Below, piece by piece: positions 61,649 to 64,000 of a stretch of 64,000 nucleotides of DNA. Location: the NCBI GenBank assembly GCA_040386975.1, contig JAZKEO010000012.1:1-64000 (forward strand), read 5' to 3'. The notes below the pieces were generated by a model. It saw nothing but the letters and a program-made list of their open reading frames with translations. It was not told the DNA's origin and ran no database searches. The translations under genes were made by a program, and so were the position numbers. Numbering within the stretch: position 1 is the first letter of the stretch; every line of letters starts with the position of its first letter. Source of the DNA: M2408 sp040386975 (GTDB lineage: Bacteria > Bacteroidota > Bacteroidia > Flavobacteriales_D > Crocinitomicaceae).

Positions 61649-61756
61649 TGAAAAATTAAATGACATCCTTGAAGCACTTTTCATTTGAAGTTTTTTGCTG
61701 AAACCATTTAGTTTTGTTAAGCATCTTAGTGTTAGTCTGAGATAAAGTTTAAAATC

Positions 61757-63217
61757 ATGTTTAGAATTTGTTTACTAGTTTTCTTAAGTGTTTTTTCGGG
61801 TCTTAGTTTTTCACAAGGTTCATCTTGTTTTCAAATCGAAAGTATATTAGTCGATGGATGTGATGGTGGAAATGAAAGTAAAAATGAAATGGTTCTTTTT
61901 CAAAATGGACCTAACTCAATGAATGTAAATGATTTGAGAATCGATGGTGCTTCTTCAAATGGGGTTATTCAAACTGGAAAATGGCCTACTGTTAGTAATG
62001 ATTTTTTAGGATTTTGTACTAATGGTGCCGCAACAACAAAATTAAATACACTTAATGCAGCAATAACACAATGTGGATTTCTAAAAGAGCCTACAAATGG
62101 AGTTTTGCCAGCAAATGCTCATATTTTAATAATGACAAGTACCGATTTTACAGCAATTCCATCATATTTCCAAAATTTGTCTGATACACTTTATGTAATT
62201 TTTCAATGTGATGGAAATTCTATTGGTCATTTTACAAATTTCGGAGCTCAAGGTGAAAGAACACTTGTAATAACAAATACAGTAACTAATTGTGCAGACA
62301 CAGTTACATATGAGAAATCTTTATTGATTCAAGAAGATGGAACTCTTGGATCTCAAGATGGTGGTTCTGTAGCTTTCGATAATAATGGAAATGCTAATTA
62401 TTTTAATAATGGTTGCGAAGCACCAATTGTTCCATCGTCAGTATCATTTGTTGCGTCAACATCAATTTGTTTTGGAGATTTTATTGATATTATAGCTCAA
62501 ATTGATGGTAGTTACAGTACTTTGGTTTGGTCTGGAGGAACAGGAACTTTCTCAAATACAGACAATGATTCAATTAGATACACACCAACTCAAAATGAAA
62601 CTGGTTTAGTTACTTTAAATTTAAAAGCATTTGACCCTTGTGGCAATTTAAAAATAGATGAAGATTATAGTTTTACAATTGCAGTACCTGCTCCCATTAA
62701 TATTACTCCTCAAGGTTCAACATCTCTTTGTCTAGGAGATTCAGTTGTTCTAGTTGCAAGTGGTTCTTTAAATTACCTTTGGTCTACTACTGAATCAAAT
62801 GATACTATTGCTGTCAAACCAATTTCAGATTCAACTTTCATATTAATTGGTGCTTTAAGTAATGGTTGTCCAACAATCGATAGTATTGAAATTTTTGTCC
62901 AAGTTTGTATTCCACCTGTAATTGATACAGTTGATTTTGGTTTACAATTTCCAAACATTTTCACACCAAATGCCGATTCAAAAAATGATTTTTATGTACC
63001 TGTTGCGTTTACAGGAGTTACAAACAAAGGTTTTGTCATTATCAACCGTTGGGGAGAAATTATGTACGAAACAACTGATCAAATTATCAAATGGGATGGA
63101 AAGTCTCAAGATGGAAAAGAAGCGAGTGAAGGTGTTTATTTTTACAAATTGCTTTATAATGAGCCAAGTAAGGAAGACAAAATCTTACACGGTTTTCTTC
63201 ATCTTGAAAGAAAATAA
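61757..63217 (+). CDS. Secreted protein with gliding-motility-associated (T9SS type B) C-terminal domain
   Basis: 486 residues. A signal peptide (residues 1-19, FRICLLVFLSVFSGLSFSQG) precedes an N-terminal domain with an FQIESILVDGCDGGNESKNEM start, which resembles Bacteroidota lamin-tail-like or extracellular domains, then PKD-like beta domains. The C terminus LQFPNIFTPNADSKNDFYVP, RWGEIMYETTD and GKEASEGVYFYKLLY is the CHU_C type B sorting signal. It is exported by the type IX system and usually attached through SprC/D/F-PorP-like partners. Function unknown. Confidence 0.92.
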   Translation: MFRICLLVFLSVFSGLSFSQGSSCFQIESILVDGCDGGNESKNEMVLFQNGPNSMNVNDLRIDGASSNGVIQTGKWPTVSNDFLGFCTNGAATTKLNTLNAAITQCGFLKEPTNGVLPANAHILIMTSTDFTAIPSYFQNLSDTLYVIFQCDGNSIGHFTNFGAQGERTLVITNTVTNCADTVTYEKSLLIQEDGTLGSQDGGSVAFDNNGNANYFNNGCEAPIVPSSVSFVASTSICFGDFIDIIAQIDGSYSTLVWSGGTGTFSNTDNDSIRYTPTQNETGLVTLNLKAFDPCGNLKIDEDYSFTIAVPAPINITPQGSTSLCLGDSVVLVASGSLNYLWSTTESNDTIAVKPISDSTFILIGALSNGCPTIDSIEIFVQVCIPPVIDTVDFGLQFPNIFTPNADSKNDFYVPVAFTGVTNKGFVIINRWGEIMYETTDQIIKWDGKSQDGKEASEGVYFYKLLYNEPSKEDKILHGFLHLERK

Positions 63218-63223
63218 TTTTTT

Positions 63224-63256
63224 TTCAAAAAAGTCTTTGAATATTCAAAAAAGTCT
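63224..63256 (+). repeat. Tandem repeat in the tRNA promoter
   Basis: TTCAAAAAAGTCT occurs at 63224-63236 and 63244-63256 with a 7-base spacer, bracketing the -33 element. Confidence 0.85.
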
Positions 63257-63265
63257 CTATCTTTG
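63236..63265 (+). promoter_or_regulatory. Promoter of the tRNA-Gly/tRNA-Leu unit
   Basis: TTTG at 63236-63239, 18 bases, then TATCTTTG at 63258-63265 match the Bacteroidota consensus, about 90 bases before the first tRNA. Confidence 0.75.
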
Positions 63266-63355
63266 CAAACGCTTTCAGACGGAAAGTGTAGTAAAACATA
63301 GGGAGATTAACTGATTTATACGAGTTAATTAAAATAAGTTTACTTTTTTAATTTT

Positions 63356-63428
<73 letters not shown>

Positions 63429-63435
63429 CAAGTCT

Positions 63436-63519
63436 GCTCGAATGGTGGAATTGGTAGACACGCCGGACTTAAAATCCTGTGCCTGTATGGGCGTGCGGGT
63501 TCAAGTCCCGCTTCGAGTA
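63436..63519 (+). tRNA. tRNA-Leu(TAA)
   Basis: 84 bases with a long variable arm (class II). The anticodon loop CTTAAAA gives anticodon TAA. The T arm CGGGTTCAAGTCCCG is normal. The acceptor stem GCTCGAA/TTCGAGT has G1-U72 as its first pair, and the discriminator is A. CCA is not encoded. Confidence 0.94.
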
Positions 63520-63548
63520 CAAATCCGTTAGAAAATAACGGTAAAATG

Positions 63549-63580
63549 AAGAAAAGCCTCCTTTTTAGGGGGCTTTTCTT
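63549..63580 (+). terminator. Terminator of the tRNA unit
   Basis: AAGAAAAGCCTCC and GGGGGCTTTTCTT form a 13-bp stem (one G-T) with a loop of TTTTTA, followed by a T-rich stretch. Confidence 0.8.
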
Positions 63581-63619
63581 GTTTCTATACATTTGTTTTC
63601 TTTCATTTTCGTTAAAAAT

Positions 63620-63672
63620 AAGGGGACAAAAAGGGGACAGTTTTTTTTAAAAAGAAATTGTCCCCCTTTTTT
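63620..63672 (+). repeat. Tandem GGGGACA repeats with an inverted TGTCCCC arm
   Basis: AAGGGGACA occurs at 63620-63628 and again at 63631-63639. The second copy pairs with TGTCCCCCTTTTT (63659-63671) over about 11 bases with a 19-base loop. It is close to the 3' side of tRNA-Leu, a frequent integration site. It could also act as a terminator. Confidence 0.6.
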
Positions 63673-64000
63673 GTGTTTAATTCTAATCAGCATAAACATT
63701 TAAAAACTAAAGCAAAATACAATTAAACGCAATTCTTCAAAATAGCGTAGTTCTACTCTATTTAATATGGATTTTAAATTCTAGATTTACGGCTTTAAGC
63801 AAAGGAAGTAATCAAAATTGGATGTATTACAGTAAAGTTTGATAATGTTTTCTTAAAAAGGTTTGAGATTAAGATGTCAAATACTATATAAATATGCTAA
63901 AATTAACGACTTCGAAAATAAGGTTGATGTAAAGAAAATTGAAAAGATGATTAGAAGTGATGTTCTTAAATAATCCATCGGCAAGTTAAGTAACAAAAAT
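63673..64000. other. Stretch without a recognisable gene
   Basis: The last 330 bases hold no long reading frame. One short frame ends at about 63973 (TTCGAAAATAAGGTTGATGT encodes part of NDFENKVDVKKIEKMIRSDV, then stop) and may be the remnant of a broken gene. No other feature is seen. Confidence 0.4.

Overview
The window is AT-rich and looks like a draft scaffold from a Bacteroidota bacterium, most likely class Flavobacteriia. The evidence is: type IX secretion sorting domains of both kinds (a type A tail on the gene at 51401-53782, a gliding-associated type B tail at 61757-63217), repeated TAnnTTTG promoter elements, a fused cbb3 oxidase subunit CcoNO, and 23S-intervening-sequence-type four-helix-bundle and ECF sigma genes of the kinds usual in that phylum. 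Three runs of N (7957-7966, 18206-18266, 20141-20150) each fall inside a gene and put its two halves out of frame, so their lengths are only estimates.

Region 1 (1-20.9 kb) is a surface polysaccharide locus. It holds a CDP-6-deoxysugar operon (glucose-1-phosphate cytidylyltransferase, CDP-glucose 4,6-dehydratase, a 3,5-epimerase-like cupin and a reductase-like SDR). It also has an amidino-sugar module of WbuX/WbuY/WbuZ type, six glycosyltransferases, three methyltransferases, a hexapeptide acyltransferase, an asparagine-synthase-like amidotransferase, a membrane-anchored transglutaminase-like protein, a polytopic membrane protein, a further SDR and GalE. Gene direction switches several times.

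Region 2 (20.9-33.3 kb) mixes housekeeping and accessory genes. It contains rlmH, a four-helix-bundle gene enclosed by a perfect 30-bp inverted repeat, an exported superoxide dismutase with an extra C-terminal domain, an ECF sigma factor coupled to a membrane-anchored SUMF1-domain protein, a ParE/RelE toxin-antitoxin pair, a small metal-binding protein, typA, a DEAD-box helicase, a SEFIR/TIR-domain protein, and small metabolic genes.

Region 3 (33.6-44.2 kb) is a full cbb3 cytochrome oxidase locus: ccoS, ccoNO, ccoQ, ccoP (with an additional N-terminal cytochrome c), ccoG, ccoH, a TauE/SafE-like protein, a frameshifted hemN and the copper ATPase ccoI. Several of its gaps carry low-complexity flavobacterial repeats.

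Region 4 (44.2-64 kb) is mainly housekeeping: alaS, dapD, a TrmH-type methyltransferase, mutS, an NtrC-like regulator without a DNA-binding domain, secreted T9SS cargo, and tRNA-Gly/tRNA-Leu genes followed by GGGGACA repeats that could mark an integration site. The most unusual structure is the inverted-repeat-enclosed four-helix-bundle gene at 21350-21804. Next come the SEFIR protein, the sigma/SUMF1 pair, the superoxide dismutase fusion and the convergent hisH/hisF-like pair.
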